Source: Victivallales bacterium (GTDB taxonomy: Bacteria > Verrucomicrobiota > Lentisphaeria > Oligosphaerales > Lenti-02). From it: a DNA stretch of 6,152 bases. The stretch is taken from NCBI GenBank assembly GCA_018648945.1, contig JABGQJ010000470.1:1-6152 (forward strand). Direction: 5' to 3'. Position 1 is the first letter of the stretch, and the number at the start of each line of letters is the position of its first letter. The notes under the pieces are model-generated. The model saw only the letters and a program-made list of their open reading frames with translations, was not told the origin of the DNA and ran no database searches. This document shows positions 1 to 5,177 of this stretch, piece after piece. The position numbers were made by a program, and so were the translations under genes.

Positions 1-201
1 GAGCGCGCGCTTGCCATGACGGACAGGCGAGGCGACGGCGGCCGTCTTCTTCAGCGTATGCACGAGCCGACTGTCCCCCAGTTTCCTGAGCCCTTTCCCT
101 TCGAAGTCCACGACAGCCATCAAGGCAGGGCCAGCAGCTGCCTCATCCGCGCGACCGATGATGGCGGACAGACAGGTAATGGCGAGTAGCGTGGTTCGCA
201 T
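1..201 (-). CDS. Exported protein, N-terminal fragment (jelly-roll-like start)
   Basis: This is the first 67 codons of a minus-strand gene that runs off the left edge without a stop. The product starts MRTTLLAITCLSAIIGRADE: a short basic start, a hydrophobic core at residues 4-16, then a small-residue region (ADEAAAG, about 18-24), so a Sec signal peptide with cleavage near residue 23 is likely. The mature part begins LMAVVDFEGKGLRKLGDSR and later has a HGKRAL segment. A 'DFEG...GKRAL' pattern is common at the start of beta-sandwich, carbohydrate-binding-like domains of exported proteins, but too little is present to name a family. The chosen ATG has AGGAG six bases upstream. An in-frame ATG seven codons earlier lacks such a site and would put charged residues before the signal peptide. 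Function unknown; it may be a secreted glycoside-active or surface protein. Confidence 0.72.
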   Translation of the reverse strand, partial: MRTTLLAITCLSAIIGRADEAAAGPALMAVVDFEGKGLRKLGDSRLVHTLKKTAAVASPVRHGKRAL

Positions 202-207
202 TCGTGG

Positions 208-212
208 CTCCT
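208..212 (-). promoter_or_regulatory. Ribosome binding site fixing the start of the left-edge gene
   Basis: On the minus strand this reads AGGAG, six bases before the ATG at 199-201. It lies inside the seven extra codons that would be translated from the alternative in-frame ATG at 220-222, so it argues for the shorter form, which is also the form that begins with the signal peptide. Confidence 0.65.
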
Positions 213-236
213 GGGTAGCCATACAGATGTTTCCAG

Positions 237-265
237 AGCATGGCGCGAATCCAGTTGCCTGTCAA
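237..265 (-). promoter_or_regulatory. Candidate sigma-70-type promoter for the left-edge gene
   Basis: On the minus strand there is a perfect -35 hexamer TTGACA (260-265). Seventeen bases later is CATGCT (237-242), which matches only 3 of 6 bases of TATAAT. Transcription would start near 230, giving a leader of about 30 bases with the AGGAG inside it. The exact -35 and ideal spacing support the call. The poor -10 in GC-rich DNA keeps it tentative. Confidence 0.35.
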
Positions 266-379
266 GCCCCCCGTCGGCTTGCCGACCATCTGACCTGCCC
301 CCCGTTGCGTGCTCGCAACTCGCGGCGCGCAGGAGGGGGCCTGGCGAGTCGGTGGCGCGTAGGGCAGGTAGGGAACGGC

Positions 380-490
380 GTCCCAGGTTGGCTCGGTGCC
401 CAGCCAGTGATGCCAGTCGGCGGGGGTGCCGTGGTCGGTTCCGGCGATCTGCGCGAGCTCCTGGCGGGCGCGGCGGGCCAGCCCCAGACC
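380..490 (-). pseudogene. Possible relic of a HEAT-repeat protein C-terminus
   Basis: Read on the minus strand from 490 down to 380, this stretch gives GLGLARRARQELAQIAG, then TDHGTPADWHHWLG, then TEPTWD. Most codons end in G or C, as in the intact genes here. An amphipathic helix (ARRARQELAQI) followed by G-x-D-x-G and W-x-x-W resembles the terminal helix and cap often found in bacterial HEAT-repeat proteins (pattern like TGxDFGxxxxxW). The spacing between the second Gly and the first Trp seems one residue shorter than the form I remember. The frame upstream (above about 490) runs into the GTCCAT repeats and loses any HEAT character, and there is no nearby start with a ribosome binding site. 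Downstream it stays open until 143 with no conserved look. I read it as a decayed fragment. It could also be chance, or an exon-sized piece of an unusual small protein. Confidence 0.33.
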
Positions 491-506
491 TCGGCACGCG
501 GTCCCC

Positions 507-555
507 GTCCATCGTCCATGCCTGTCCATGGAGTCCATTCCGTCCATCCATGGAT
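507..555. repeat. Cluster of GTCCAT hexamers with two TCCATGGA palindromes
   Basis: GTCCAT occurs five times in 41 bases, starting at 507, 514, 524, 533 and 542 (steps of 7, 10, 9 and 9). Two copies of the perfect octamer palindrome TCCATGGA lie at 525-532 and 547-554, 22 bases apart, which is about two helical turns. The second extends to the decamer ATCCATGGAT (546-555). The cluster lies in non-coding DNA. It could be a slipped minisatellite or a multi-site protein-binding region; nothing else here identifies a binding protein. Confidence 0.6.
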
Positions 556-679
556 CGGCTCCCCGCGCCAGTGCTGGCCAACATGGGACCCCATATCGGG
601 GCGCGGCCCGTGCGACCAGCGGTTCCGGGAGCGCAACCCTGACATGAACAGGCATCGATGAGGATGCCCATAGCCAGCT

Positions 680-708
680 ATGCACGGGGTGGCGAGAACC
701 GACCGGCC
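680..708 (+). repeat. Split short repeat, copy 1 (partner at 2001-2020)
   Basis: TATGCACG (680-687) and AACCGACCGGCC (697-708) are separated by ten bases. The same two blocks are fused without a gap at 2001-2020, inside the last part of the phosphodiesterase gene. A 20-base match with one gap is unlikely by chance in a window of this size, though GC-rich composition weakens that argument. The copy here is in non-coding DNA. Confidence 0.45.
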
Positions 709-785
709 TCTACTGTCATGCGCTCAAACCCCGTCCCCAAACCTTGCGCGTCCGCTCCCGCAGAGGTATGGTCTTGCCAGGGAAT

Positions 786-808
786 GACCTGTGCCTGGGC
801 ACAGAGTC
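786..808 (+). promoter_or_regulatory. Strong palindrome/hairpin upstream of the small membrane-protein gene
   Basis: CTGTGCC (789-795) and GGCACAG (798-804) are perfect inverted repeats around TG. GAC (786-788) can pair with GTC (806-808) if A805 is bulged, giving a ten-pair stem. It ends 31 bases before the ATG at 840. In DNA it could be a dimeric repressor operator; in RNA, a leader hairpin. There is no run of T after it, so it is not a standard terminator. Confidence 0.45.
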
Positions 809-839
809 GCTTCACACCACCATTGGGAGACCACGGCAA

Positions 840-1136
840 ATGGACGAGCGGACGGACATGGCACGGGTGCTGGAGAAACTGGACAGGTTGGAGAACAGCC
901 TCCGCCAGACGAAGAAACTACTGGTGCTGCTGATCGCGGTCGTAGTTGTCGGCTTCCTCGGCGTGTATGGCATCGTGGCGGTGAGCGCATATCTACTGTT
1001 CATCGGTGCCCTCCTGTGTGCGGGGGTCTATCTCATCTGGTGGCTCATGTGGGGACTGGCGAGACTCAAGTCCCCTCCCCGTTCCGACGAGAGACTGCGC
1101 CTGGCGATTCTGGCGAAAGAGCCCGGGGAGAGCTAG
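840..1136 (+). CDS. Small two-helix membrane protein of unknown function
   Basis: The product is 98 residues. Residues 1-26 are charged and heptad-like (MARVLEKLDRLENSLRQTKK), suggesting a short cytoplasmic helix or coiled coil. Residues 27-47 (rich in Leu, Val, Ile) and about 50-72 (ending in LIWWLMWGL) are two adjacent membrane spans joined by a very short turn. The tail from 74 is basic and then charged, ending EPGES. Both ends probably face the cytoplasm. The start was chosen because GGGAGA (825-830) lies nine bases upstream of the ATG; earlier in-frame codons, back to 744, look non-coding. An in-frame ATG at 858 is possible but has no comparable site. It is followed by a GC-rich hairpin and then the phosphodiesterase gene 173 bases later, so it is probably its own transcription unit. 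I do not recognise the family. The layout resembles small membrane anchors or accessory subunits, but no partner is evident. Confidence 0.68.
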   Translation: MDERTDMARVLEKLDRLENSLRQTKKLLVLLIAVVVVGFLGVYGIVAVSAYLLFIGALLCAGVYLIWWLMWGLARLKSPPRSDERLRLAILAKEPGES

Positions 1137-1158
1137 TAACAGGTCGGCGGTCGCGCGA

Positions 1159-1201
1159 GCCCCGGAGCCATCCGCGGGCTTTACCCGGCGGAACCCGGGG
1201 C
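1159..1201 (+). terminator. Nested GC-rich hairpin after the membrane-protein gene, possible terminator
   Basis: An outer seven-pair stem, GCCCCGG (1159-1165) with CCGGGGC (1195-1201), encloses an inner one: CCGCGGG (1172-1178), loop CTTTA, then CCCG (1184-1187) and CGG (1189-1191) with G1188 bulged. It begins 22 bases after the stop codon at 1134-1136, a usual place for a terminator. No T-run follows, so termination would have to be of the tail-less kind or Rho-assisted. Base composition alone makes GC stems common here, but the two-level match is better than nearby alternatives. Confidence 0.35.
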
Positions 1202-1264
1202 CACGGGAGAACTCGTGCCCTCGCGGGGCGTGTCCTCGCAGGCGCGCGAGCGGGGGACATGCGC

Positions 1265-1270
1265 TATAGT
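1265..1270 (+). promoter_or_regulatory. Candidate -10 box for the phosphodiesterase gene
   Basis: TATAGT matches TATAAT at 5 of 6 positions and lies in the near-palindrome GCGCTATAGTGC (1261-1272). Transcription would start around 1277, leaving a leader of about 33 bases before the ATG at 1310. No -35 hexamer is recognisable at 15-19 bases upstream (the DNA there is GCGCGC-like), so the call rests on the -10 and its position. Confidence 0.35.
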
Positions 1271-1309
1271 GCGAGCTTCTGCCCGTCTGTTCACACAAGG
1301 TCCCGCGCG

Positions 1310-2056
1310 ATGCCCAACCCCTCGTCCTGTCCACTCCTCGTCGAAGCCCACCGTGGGGCTAGCTCCACCCACCCCGAGAACACCATGGCCGCTTTCCGGG
1401 CTGCCATCGCTGCCGGGGCAGGCTGGATTGAGCTGGATATCCACGAATGTGCCGATGGTGAGCTGGTGGTCATGCACGACGCATCGGTGGATCGCACCAC
1501 CGACGGCACGGGCAAGATCGCCGATCTTTCGCTGGCCGAACTGCGCGCCCTGGATGCGGGGGCTTGGTTTTCCGCCGAGTTCGCTGGCGAGGGCGTTCCC
1601 ACGCTGGCCGAACTGCTGGCTATGGTGCATACGCATGGCGTGCGACTGAATGTGGAGGTCAAGCACTTTGCCCGGCCGGCGGCCGCCCAGCGCTTGGCCG
1701 GCCTCCTGCGCGAGTATGCACCCGCCGATGGCTCGGGGCATGTGGTGTCTTCCTTCGAACTCGCCGCATTGCTGCAGGTTCGCGAGCAGGATGCAGGGGT
1801 GCCGTTGGCCTTCCTTGGCTCCAAGCCCGGTGCCGTCGCCACCGCGCTCGACCATGGCTTCCCCTGGGTGCATCTACACCATGGGGTGGTGAGTCTGGAT
1901 ACCGTCATTGCCGCCCACGCCGCAGGTGTCCGGGTCATGACTTGGACCATGGACGCGCCCTCCTGGCTGGCACACTATGGCCGGCTGGGGGTGGACAAGG
2001 TATGCACGAACCGACCGGCCGATATGCTGGCCGCGCAAGCCGGTCTCCTGGCTTAG
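1310..2056 (+). CDS. ugpQ: Glycerophosphodiester phosphodiesterase, cytosolic UgpQ-like
   Basis: The product is 248 residues, about the size of E. coli UgpQ. It should hydrolyse glycerophosphodiesters (deacylated phospholipid head groups) to sn-glycerol 3-phosphate and an alcohol, in a metal-dependent TIM barrel. The family signature is complete: AHRG with His14 and Arg15, HPENT (21-25), Glu41 and Asp43 in IELDIHE, His56 in VVMHD, DRTTDGTG (61-68), and Glu116 and Lys118 in LNVEVKH. Near the end are MTWTMD and VDKVCTNRPADM, which close the barrel and active site. There is no signal peptide, so it acts in the cytoplasm, unlike periplasmic GlpQ. The ATG at 1310 was chosen because AAGG (1296-1299) precedes it by ten bases and the conserved region starts at residue 10; the frame is open much further upstream but that part overlaps the previous gene and looks non-coding. 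The symbol reflects family resemblance; no ugp transport genes are nearby, so the physiological substrate is unproven. Confidence 0.9.
   Translation: MPNPSSCPLLVEAHRGASSTHPENTMAAFRAAIAAGAGWIELDIHECADGELVVMHDASVDRTTDGTGKIADLSLAELRALDAGAWFSAEFAGEGVPTLAELLAMVHTHGVRLNVEVKHFARPAAAQRLAGLLREYAPADGSGHVVSSFELAALLQVREQDAGVPLAFLGSKPGAVATALDHGFPWVHLHHGVVSLDTVIAAHAAGVRVMTWTMDAPSWLAHYGRLGVDKVCTNRPADMLAAQAGLLA
2001..2020 (+). repeat. Split short repeat, copy 2 (partner at 680-708)
   Basis: The blocks TATGCACG and AACCGACCGGCC are contiguous here. They encode part of the conserved CTNRPA segment of the phosphodiesterase, so this copy is probably the older one and the copy at 680-708, with ten extra bases in the middle, a derived or chance match. 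Confidence 0.4.
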
Positions 2057-2086
2057 ACTCGGGAACTCCCGCGCGTGAGCGCCGTC

Positions 2087-2092
2087 TAGAAT
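2087..2092 (+). promoter_or_regulatory. Weak candidate -10 box for lon
   Basis: TAGAAT matches TATAAT at 5 of 6 bases and lies 94 bases before the lon ATG, in the 130-base gap after the phosphodiesterase stop. No -35 hexamer is visible at the proper distance, and there is no recognisable sigma-32 heat-shock promoter or CIRCE operator in the gap. Transcription of lon could also continue from the gene before it. Confidence 0.22.
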
Positions 2093-2139
2093 ACCGAACA
2101 GGCCCGAAGTCCGCATCAACGAGAAGTAGCAGGGCAGCA

Positions 2140-2156
2140 CCCATGCAGAACATGGG
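2140..2156 (+). promoter_or_regulatory. Leader hairpin upstream of lon
   Basis: CCCATG (2140-2145) and CATGGG (2151-2156) form a perfect six-pair stem with the five-base loop CAGAA. It ends 17 bases before the ribosome binding site of lon, so it does not hide that site. It could stabilise the messenger or be a protein-binding site. No T-run follows, which argues against a terminator of the preceding gene. Confidence 0.4.
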
Positions 2157-2173
2157 AAGGGCCACAGTTTGCC

Positions 2174-2179
2174 GGAGGA
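2174..2179 (+). promoter_or_regulatory. lon: Strong ribosome binding site fixing the lon start
   Basis: GGAGGA lies seven bases before the ATG at 2187. An in-frame TTG at 2169 would give six more residues (LPEEQA), but this motif would then be inside the coding region, so the ATG is preferred. Confidence 0.85.
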
Positions 2180-2186
2180 ACAAGCG

Positions 2187-4565
2187 ATGAGTGCCGAAAC
2201 TGACATCATCCTGGCGTCGAAAGAACTCCCGGATCGCCTTTACCTGATGACCGCCGGGGCCAAGCCTGTATTCCCTGGCTTGATGTTCCCGGTCATGCTC
2301 TCGCCGGGGACGGAGGCCGACCTGCTCAAGAAGGTCGCCAACGAAACCCCCGAGCGGACCCTTGGCTTCGTGCTGGCGCGTGAGGAGAGCACGTCCGAGG
2401 ACGGCGACCGAATCACGCGCAATTTCCATCGTATGGGGACGGCCGCCCGGATCATGCGCTTCGAGGAAGGCGAGGACGGCAGCGCCCAGGCTCTCTGTCA
2501 GGGCATCATGCGCTTCGAGATCCTCAAGGCCACCAAACGAGGAGAACACACCCTCGCCCAGGTGCTCTATGTCGAGGATATCCTCGACGAAGATGCTGAC
2601 ATGAAGGCCATCTGTCTGGCGATCATGGGCTCCATGCGCGATCTCATTCAGCACAACCCCTTGTTCTCCGAAGAGATCAAGATGTTTCTTGCCCGCGCCG
2701 ACTGGGGCGACCCCGGGCGGCTGGCCGACTTCTCGGTCACCATGACCGCCTCCACGCGCGAGGAACTCCAGGAAATTCTGGAGTGCCTGGAGGTACATAC
2801 CCGCCTGGAGAAGGCCCTCTTCCTGCTGCGCAAAGAGTTGGATCTGAACGAGCTCAAGGAGCGGATCACCCACCAGATCGAGGAGAAGATCAGCAAGCAG
2901 CAGCGGGAGTTCTTCCTGCGCGAGCAGCTCAAGGCGATCAAGGAGGAACTCGGGCTCGAGAAGGACGACAAGACCGAGCAGATCCAGCGCTACCGCGACC
3001 GCCTCGAAGAACTGGGGGAGGGCCTGCCGGAGGAAGCCCGGACTCGGATTGGCGACGAGCTTGACAAGCTCAGCGTGCTCTCACCCCAATCCCCCGAATT
3101 CGCCGTGTCGCGCAACTATCTGGACTGGCTGACCGGCATGCCTTGGCAGGAGTTCTCCGAGGACTTCCTCGATGTGGCCCGCGCCCGGCGCGTCCTGAAC
3201 CGTGACCACTACGGACTGGACGATGTGAAGAAGCGTATCCTGGAATTCGTCGGGGTGGCCAAGCTCAAGGGCTCGGTGGAAGGCTCGATCATCTGTCTCG
3301 TTGGCCCTCCAGGCGTTGGCAAGACCTCCTTGGGCAAGGGCGTGGCCGAGGCCCTGGGGCGCAAGTTCTACCGCTTCTCTCTCGGCGGCATGCGCGACGA
3401 GGCCGAGATCAAGGGGCACCGGCGGACTTATATCGGGGCCTTGCCGGGCAAGGTTGTGCAGGCGATCAAGACCTGCGGCACCTCGAATCCGGTTATCATG
3501 CTCGACGAGATCGACAAGTTGGGCGCCTCCTACCAGGGCGATCCCTCCAGCGCCCTGCTCGAGGTCCTCGACCCCGAGCAGAACAACGCCTTCCGCGACC
3601 ACTATCTGGATGTGCCTTACGACCTCTCCAAGGTCCTTTTCATCGCCACCGCCAACGTGCCGGACACGATCCCTGCCCCGCTCTTCGACCGCATGGAGGT
3701 CATCAATCTCTCCGGCTACATCATGCAGGAGAAGCTGATGATCGGGCGGCGGCATCTGGTACCGAAACTTCTGCCCCGCCACGGGCTGACCAAGGCGGAT
3801 ATCACCTTCAAGGACGCCGCCCTGCGCGCCTTGATCGTGGGCTATGCCCGCGAGGCCGGCGTCCGCGCCTTCGAGAAGGCTCTCGCCGGCTGCATGCGCA
3901 AGGTCGCCGCTGGGCGGGCGGAAGGCATCATCACCGAGCCTGTAGTGGTCACGCCCGACAACGTCGAGGAGCACCTCGGCAAACCCCGCTTCACCGATGA
4001 TCCCCTAATGAAGCGTGGCAAACCCGGCGTGGTCATGGGATTGGCCTGGACCTCTCTCGGCGGTGTCGCGCTCTATGTCGAGGCCCTGGCCGTGCCCGGC
4101 AAGGGCGTCCCCAAACTGACCGGTCAGCTCGGGGACGTGATGAAGGAGTCCGTGCAGATCGCTTACAGCCTCGTCACCTCCCACTGCAGTGAGCTAGGCA
4201 TCGACAAGACCTTCTTCGAGGGCAAGCAGATCCATGTGCATGTCCCCGCTGGAGCCACTCCGAAGGATGGTCCCTCCGCCGGCATCACCATGGCCACCGC
4301 GCTGATCTCCCTGGCCCGCGGCAAGCAGGTCCCCGCCCGCTGGGCGATGACCGGCGAGCTGACCCTGACCGGCCGCGTCCTGCCCATCGGCGGGGTCAAG
4401 GAGAAGATCATTGCCGCCAAGCGCTCGAAGGTCAAGAACGTGATCGTTCCGAAGGCCAACGAGAAGGACTTCGACGAGATCCCCGACAAGGTCAAGAAGG
4501 GCATCACGCCCCACTTCGTCGAGGACTACCACGAGGTCTTCACCCTCATGTTCGGGGGCAAGTAA
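2187..4565 (+). CDS. lon: ATP-dependent Lon protease (LonA type, endopeptidase La)
   Basis: The product is 792 residues, full length for LonA. Lon is a cytosolic hexamer that unfolds and degrades misfolded and short-lived regulatory proteins. Order of parts: N-terminal substrate-binding domain (about 14-215, starting LPDRLYLMTAGAKPVFPG); helical linker with the QQREFFLREQLKAIKEELG segment (to about 256); AAA+ module with Walker A GPPGVGKT at 373-380 (Lys379), pore-loop region around 396-421 (SLGGMRDEAEIKGHRRTYIG), Walker B VIMLDE at 436-441, sensor-like TANVPDTIP at 488-496 and a likely arginine finger Arg502; then the protease domain from about 618. The catalytic Ser697 sits in KDGPSAG and Lys738 in GGVKEK, so both halves of the Ser-Lys dyad are present. 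The N-terminus resembles the second Lon type of Pseudomonas (PA0779/AsrA-like) rather than E. coli Lon, from memory. The stop is six bases before the next gene, so the two are probably co-transcribed. Confidence 0.97.
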   Translation: MSAETDIILASKELPDRLYLMTAGAKPVFPGLMFPVMLSPGTEADLLKKVANETPERTLGFVLAREESTSEDGDRITRNFHRMGTAARIMRFEEGEDGSAQALCQGIMRFEILKATKRGEHTLAQVLYVEDILDEDADMKAICLAIMGSMRDLIQHNPLFSEEIKMFLARADWGDPGRLADFSVTMTASTREELQEILECLEVHTRLEKALFLLRKELDLNELKERITHQIEEKISKQQREFFLREQLKAIKEELGLEKDDKTEQIQRYRDRLEELGEGLPEEARTRIGDELDKLSVLSPQSPEFAVSRNYLDWLTGMPWQEFSEDFLDVARARRVLNRDHYGLDDVKKRILEFVGVAKLKGSVEGSIICLVGPPGVGKTSLGKGVAEALGRKFYRFSLGGMRDEAEIKGHRRTYIGALPGKVVQAIKTCGTSNPVIMLDEIDKLGASYQGDPSSALLEVLDPEQNNAFRDHYLDVPYDLSKVLFIATANVPDTIPAPLFDRMEVINLSGYIMQEKLMIGRRHLVPKLLPRHGLTKADITFKDAALRALIVGYAREAGVRAFEKALAGCMRKVAAGRAEGIITEPVVVTPDNVEEHLGKPRFTDDPLMKRGKPGVVMGLAWTSLGGVALYVEALAVPGKGVPKLTGQLGDVMKESVQIAYSLVTSHCSELGIDKTFFEGKQIHVHVPAGATPKDGPSAGITMATALISLARGKQVPARWAMTGELTLTGRVLPIGGVKEKIIAAKRSKVKNVIVPKANEKDFDEIPDKVKKGITPHFVEDYHEVFTLMFGGK

Positions 4566-4571
4566 GTCGGT

Positions 4572-5168
4572 ATGGGCCAGCGTCCGACACTCCGGACCGA
4601 GCGACTCCTTCTCCGGCCCTTCGAGCTGTCCGATGCCCGGGACGTGCAACGTCTGGCGGGCGATCGCGCCATCGCCGAGATGACCGCGACCATCCCCCAT
4701 CCCTACGAGGATGGCATGGCCGAGGAGTGGATCGGCACCCATCAGGAACGCTTCGATGCCGGCGACCTGGTCAACTTCGCCATCGTCCGCCAGGATACCG
4801 GCGAACTGGTTGGTGCCATCGGTTTGATGGGGCTGGCCAATTCCTCCGAGCGGGGGGAAATCGGCTACTGGATCGGCAAGCCAGACTGGGGCCATGGCTA
4901 CTGCACCGAAGCCGCGCGGGCCGCCATCACCTATGGCTTCTCCGTTCTCCGACTAAACCGCATCCACGGTCGCTACTGCAAACGCAACCCCGCCTCCGGT
5001 CGGGTCATGGCGAAGATCGGCATGACCTACGAGGGCTGCCTGCGGCAGCACGAGAAGAAATGGGGCCAGATCGAGGATATGGTCCTCTACGGCATACTCA
5101 GGGCTGAATGGGAGAGTAGGACCGAACACGGGGACGCATCGGACGGAGGGTCCACTGGCACGCCGTAG
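4572..5168 (+). CDS. GNAT N-acetyltransferase, RimJ/RimL-like
   Basis: The product is 198 residues. It should transfer an acetyl group from acetyl-CoA to an amine, in the cytoplasm. The start LRTERLLLRPFELSDARDVQRL (residues 7-28) is typical of the Acetyltransf_3 (RimJ/RimL) branch. The acetyl-CoA site is seen in GEIGYWIGKPDWGHGYCTEA: Trp106, Gly107, His108 and Gly109 take the place of the Q/R-x-x-G-x-G/A loop, and TEA follows at 112-114. NPASGRVMAKIGM, from Asn139, is the usual second motif, followed by a Tyr-Glu-Gly strand. The last 20 or so residues are polar and unconserved in look. No strong ribosome binding site precedes the ATG (the nearest is a GGGGG run inside the lon end), and the gap to lon is only six bases, so re-initiation after lon is likely. 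The substrate cannot be told: this branch includes ribosomal-protein, antibiotic and small-molecule acetylases. Confidence 0.88.
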   Translation: MGQRPTLRTERLLLRPFELSDARDVQRLAGDRAIAEMTATIPHPYEDGMAEEWIGTHQERFDAGDLVNFAIVRQDTGELVGAIGLMGLANSSERGEIGYWIGKPDWGHGYCTEAARAAITYGFSVLRLNRIHGRYCKRNPASGRVMAKIGMTYEGCLRQHEKKWGQIEDMVLYGILRAEWESRTEHGDASDGGSTGTP

Positions 5169-5177
5169 GCGCCAGTG
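5153..5177 (+). promoter_or_regulatory. Hairpin spanning the stop of the acetyltransferase and the GTG start of the next gene
   Basis: CACTGGC (5153-5159) pairs perfectly with GCCAGTG (5171-5177). Inside, AC is bulged, GCC (5162-5164) pairs with GGC (5168-5170), and GTA is the loop. The acetyltransferase stop TAG (5166-5168) is at the tip, and the GTG start of the next gene (5175-5177) is the last three bases of the outer stem. A GGAGGG (5145-5150) lies just before the hairpin, 24 bases from the GTG, too far to act directly. The layout suits translational coupling: a ribosome reaching the stop would melt the stem and free the start. No T-run follows, so a terminator is unlikely. Confidence 0.5.

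Larger units (their letters stand above)
202..839. other. Divergent spacer of 638 bases without a convincing intact gene
   Basis: This gap lies between the minus-strand gene starting at 201 and the plus-strand gene starting at 840. Several reading frames stay open here, but they are rich in Arg, Pro, Gly, Ser and Trp, overlap each other on both strands and have no good ribosome binding site, as expected from GC-rich DNA. The spacer contains the promoter of the left gene, a HEAT-like relic (380-490, minus), the GTCCAT cluster (507-555), a small inverted repeat GTCGG-CTTG-CCGAC at 273-286, one copy of a split repeat (680-708) and a palindrome (786-808). A weak promoter-like pair for the right-hand gene, TTGCGC (744-749) and TATGGT (767-772) 17 bases apart, can be pointed to but is unconvincing. 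Confidence 0.55.

Noticed and set aside
158..685. Overlapping open frames on both strands across the divergent spacer
   Set aside because: They have no good ribosome binding sites, biased Arg/Pro/Gly/Ser/Trp content and mutual overlap; only a 37-codon stretch looks protein-like, and that is reported as a relic.
774..802. TTGCCA as a -35 box for the small membrane-protein gene
   Set aside because: The -10 position 17 bases downstream reads GGGCAC and falls inside the palindrome; no acceptable -10 is found at 16-18 bases.
202..839. tRNA or other structured RNA gene in the divergent spacer
   Set aside because: I looked for T-loop GGTTCGA-type motifs and cloverleaf arms and found none that fit.
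791..1309. Long upstream extension of the phosphodiesterase reading frame
   Set aside because: It overlaps the membrane-protein gene out of frame, has low-complexity composition, and the conserved phosphodiesterase core starts only ten residues after the ATG at 1310, which has AAGG before it.
1181..1950. Two long minus-strand open frames opposite the phosphodiesterase gene
   Set aside because: The plus strand has a complete, motif-rich enzyme; the antisense frames are a by-product of GC-rich codons and show no domain.
2058..2072. CGGGA-AC-TCCCG inverted repeat just after the phosphodiesterase stop as a terminator
   Set aside because: The real stem would be four pairs with a four-base loop and no T-run, too weak to call.
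1935..3974. Long minus-strand open frames opposite lon (about 312 and 297 codons)
   Set aside because: Lon is intact on the plus strand with all catalytic motifs; the antisense products mirror its codons and have no recognisable features.
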